The notes under the pieces are model-generated. The model saw only the letters and a program-made list of their open reading frames with translations. It was not told the origin of the DNA and searched no databases. Shown piece after piece: positions 62,220-64,000 of a DNA stretch of 64,000 bases (positions are counted from its first letter, which is position 1; every line of letters begins with the position of its first letter). The stretch is from the NCBI RefSeq assembly GCF_002797535.1, contig NZ_PGFD01000002.1, positions 248,001-312,000 of the forward strand. The letters run 5' to 3'. Position numbers and translations under genes: made by a program. Source of the DNA: Chryseobacterium geocarposphaerae. Lineage in GTDB: Bacteria; Bacteroidota; Bacteroidia; Flavobacteriales; Weeksellaceae.

Positions 62220-63791
62220 ATGATAAAAGCGGATGTATTAGTAATCGGTTCCGGAATCTCGGGACTTTCTTATGCCATAAAGGTTTCTGAACAGTTTCCT
62301 GACACCAAAATAATCATCGTAACAAAATCTGACGAAGATGAAAGCAACACCAAATATGCACAAGGAGGCCTTGCTGTAGTTACAGACTTCCAAAAAGACA
62401 ACTTTCAAAAACATATTGAAGACACCATGCGTGCAGGAGATGGCGAAAACAAACGCGATGTAGTAGAAATGGTAGTTACCGAAGCCCCGAAAAGATTCAG
62501 TGAAATTGTAGAATGGGGAGCAAATTTCGATATGAAAAACGGAAAATTTGCTTTAGGAAGAGAAGGAGGACATACAGAAAACCGAATCGTACATCATAAA
62601 GACATCACTGGTTTTGAGATTGAAAGGGCCCTTCTGGAAACCGCCAATAAAAGTGAAAATATCGAAATCCTTGATCATCACTACGTAATCGATATTATCA
62701 CTCAGCACCATGTTCCCGGAAAAGAGCTCAACGAGGGCGACATTCATTGTTACGGAGCTTATATCTTAGATGAGAAATCTAAAAAAATCAAAAAAATAAC
62801 TTCAAAAATAACTTTGGTTGCTACCGGAGGAGCAGGTCATGTTTATAAAAATACAACCAATCCTACCATTGCAACAGGAGACGGAATCGCTTTTGTAGCA
62901 AGAGCTAAAGGAAAAGTTTCCAATATGCAGTACTATCAGTTTCATCCGACGGCCTTATACAGCAAAATAGACGGAATGCTGTTTCTAATTTCCGAAGCTG
63001 TACGTGGAGACGGAGCAAAACTGAGAACAAAAAGAGGTGAAAAATTCATGCACAAATATGATGAACGTGAAGAACTTGCATCAAGAGATATTGTTGCCAG
63101 AGCGATTGATGCTGAAATGAAAATCACCGGAGATGAATATGTAGGATTGGACTGCAAGGAAATGGACCATGAAAAATTCTTAGAACATTTCCCGAATATT
63201 TATAAAAAATGTAAAGACGAAGGAATTGATCCCTTCACTCAATTAATTCCCGTGGTTCCGGCTTGTCATTACTTAATGGGTGGAATTGAGGTGGACAGAG
63301 ACGGCCAATCTTCTATCCGAAATCTTTTTGCAGTAGGAGAATGTACTAATTCCGGTCTTCATGGTGCCAACAGATTAGCTTCAAATTCTTTACTGGAAGG
63401 CTTGGTGTTCGGACACAGTGCCGCTATGAAAACCGTTGAGCTATTACACGAAAACAATTTTAACTTTGATGATCTAAAAGCTGTCCCGGAATGGAATGAA
63501 GAAGGCATGAAAATCATGGATGAGATGGTAATCATTTCATACTTAAGAAAGCAGCTTCAGGAAATGATGAGCGATCTGGTGGGTATTGTAAGAAGTAACC
63601 GTCGTCTGAATATGGCACTGCAAAAACATCAGGAAATAGCCGCTGCAGTAGATGAGATCTATCACTACTCTATTCTTTCCCCTCAACTATCTGAATTGAG
63701 AAATCTAACCACTGTTGCTCACCTTATCATTACACAATCTATGGAAATGAAGGAAAACAAAGGAGCATTTTATAATAAAGATTTAGCTTAA
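62220..63791 (+). CDS. nadB: L-aspartate oxidase
   Basis: This 523-residue FAD enzyme oxidises aspartate to iminoaspartate in the first step of de novo NAD synthesis. It has the FAD motif VLVIGSGISGLSYA, TKYAQGGLAVV, EGGHTENRIVHHKD, ATGGAGHVYKNTTNP, QYYQFHPTALY, HYLMGGIEVDRDG and the conserved GLHGANRLASNSLLEG. The C-terminal helical domain carries LRKQLQEMMSDLVGIVRSN. It is 12 bp before nadC, the usual order. No nadA was seen in the window. Confidence 0.97.
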   Translation: MIKADVLVIGSGISGLSYAIKVSEQFPDTKIIIVTKSDEDESNTKYAQGGLAVVTDFQKDNFQKHIEDTMRAGDGENKRDVVEMVVTEAPKRFSEIVEWGANFDMKNGKFALGREGGHTENRIVHHKDITGFEIERALLETANKSENIEILDHHYVIDIITQHHVPGKELNEGDIHCYGAYILDEKSKKIKKITSKITLVATGGAGHVYKNTTNPTIATGDGIAFVARAKGKVSNMQYYQFHPTALYSKIDGMLFLISEAVRGDGAKLRTKRGEKFMHKYDEREELASRDIVARAIDAEMKITGDEYVGLDCKEMDHEKFLEHFPNIYKKCKDEGIDPFTQLIPVVPACHYLMGGIEVDRDGQSSIRNLFAVGECTNSGLHGANRLASNSLLEGLVFGHSAAMKTVELLHENNFNFDDLKAVPEWNEEGMKIMDEMVIISYLRKQLQEMMSDLVGIVRSNRRLNMALQKHQEIAAAVDEIYHYSILSPQLSELRNLTTVAHLIITQSMEMKENKGAFYNKDLA

Positions 63792-63803
63792 AAAGCATAT
63801 ACA

Positions 63804-64000
63804 ATGAAAAGACCAGCATACGTTACAGATAAAGTTTTAAAACAATTCATCAAAAATGCTCTGGAAGAAGACATTCAGGATGGCGACCACTCTACCCTTT
63901 CTACCATTCCAAAAGATCTGCAGCAGAGTGCAAAACTTCTGGTAAAACAAGACTGTATTTTGGCAGGCGTGGAATTGGCTGAAATTATTTTTAAAACCTT
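63804..64000 (+). CDS. nadC: Quinolinate phosphoribosyltransferase, N-terminal part
   Basis: The first 65 codons are present and the gene runs off the window. MKRPAYVTDKVLKQFIKNAL, EEDIQDGDHSTLST (the DHST signature) and KLLVKQDCILAGVELAEIIF match the N-terminal domain of NadC, which makes nicotinate mononucleotide from quinolinate. It begins 12 bp after nadB, supporting the assignment. Catalytic barrel residues lie outside the window. Confidence 0.92.
   Translation, partial: MKRPAYVTDKVLKQFIKNALEEDIQDGDHSTLSTIPKDLQQSAKLLVKQDCILAGVELAEIIFKT

Noticed and set aside
1..64000. tRNA, rRNA, prophage or insertion-sequence genes
   Set aside because: None was recognised on either strand; only short internal duplications and hairpins were found.

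Overview
The window looks like a chromosomal segment of a Flavobacteriales bacterium, most likely Chryseobacterium or a close Weeksellaceae relative. The DNA is AT-rich. Promoter-like boxes match the Bacteroidota pattern TTTG / TAnnTTTG rather than sigma70. Several genes start with TTG or GTG and have no Shine-Dalgarno. Three proteins end in the gliding-motility-associated (CHU_C, type IX secretion type B) domain. Core gene order (rimP-nusA-infB, mfd, pth, dnaB-rnhA, nadB-nadC) is intact.

Layout. (1) 1-4802, minus strand: a mosaic array. One complete lipoprotein gene has a glycine-rich linker and a C-terminal JAMM/JAB-like domain. Downstream are two headless copies of linker plus a different C-terminal domain, each preceded or followed by small, partly duplicated lipoprotein genes. 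This is the architecture of a polymorphic toxin/immunity locus with orphan C-terminal cassettes and is the most interesting part of the window. A divergent XRE regulator (4955) and an HU-like protein (5505) follow. (2) 6012-10908, minus: rimP-nusA-infB with a well-matched promoter and a terminator-like hairpin in the rimP leader. (3) 11029-39134: a 28-kb surface-polysaccharide cluster. It holds UDP-glucose dehydrogenase, RfbB/RfbA for dTDP-sugars, a Wzm/Wzt ABC exporter, about ten glycosyltransferases, methyltransferases, acetyl/acyltransferases, an asparagine-synthase-type amidotransferase, and a minus-strand trio (GtrB-like transferase, multi-membrane protein, YdjC/HpnK deacetylase) that resembles an undecaprenyl-phosphate sugar decoration pathway. 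A recent 176-bp tandem duplication lies at one convergent junction. (4) 39325-42893: two beta-carbonic anhydrases around a SulP transporter and a small secreted protein, probably for inorganic carbon handling. (5) 42889-52488: pth, lipoproteins, mfd, a GH3-family protein, a small Lys/Thr/Ala-rich repeat protein and an MFS transporter. (6) 52631-61458: three paralogous secreted modular proteins, two with an N-terminal L-type lectin-like domain, interrupted by dnaB and rnhA. (7) 61563-64000: a nitroreductase-like flavoprotein, nadB and the start of nadC (NAD synthesis).

How the parts fit. Nucleotide sugars from Ugd and RfbA/B feed the glycosyltransferases. The product is capped and modified by methyl-, acetyl- and amidotransferases and exported by Wzm/Wzt, giving an ABC-dependent O-antigen or capsule. 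No Wzx/Wzy was seen. No tRNA, rRNA, CRISPR array or intact insertion sequence was recognised. All functional calls come from reading the sequence; none was checked against a database.
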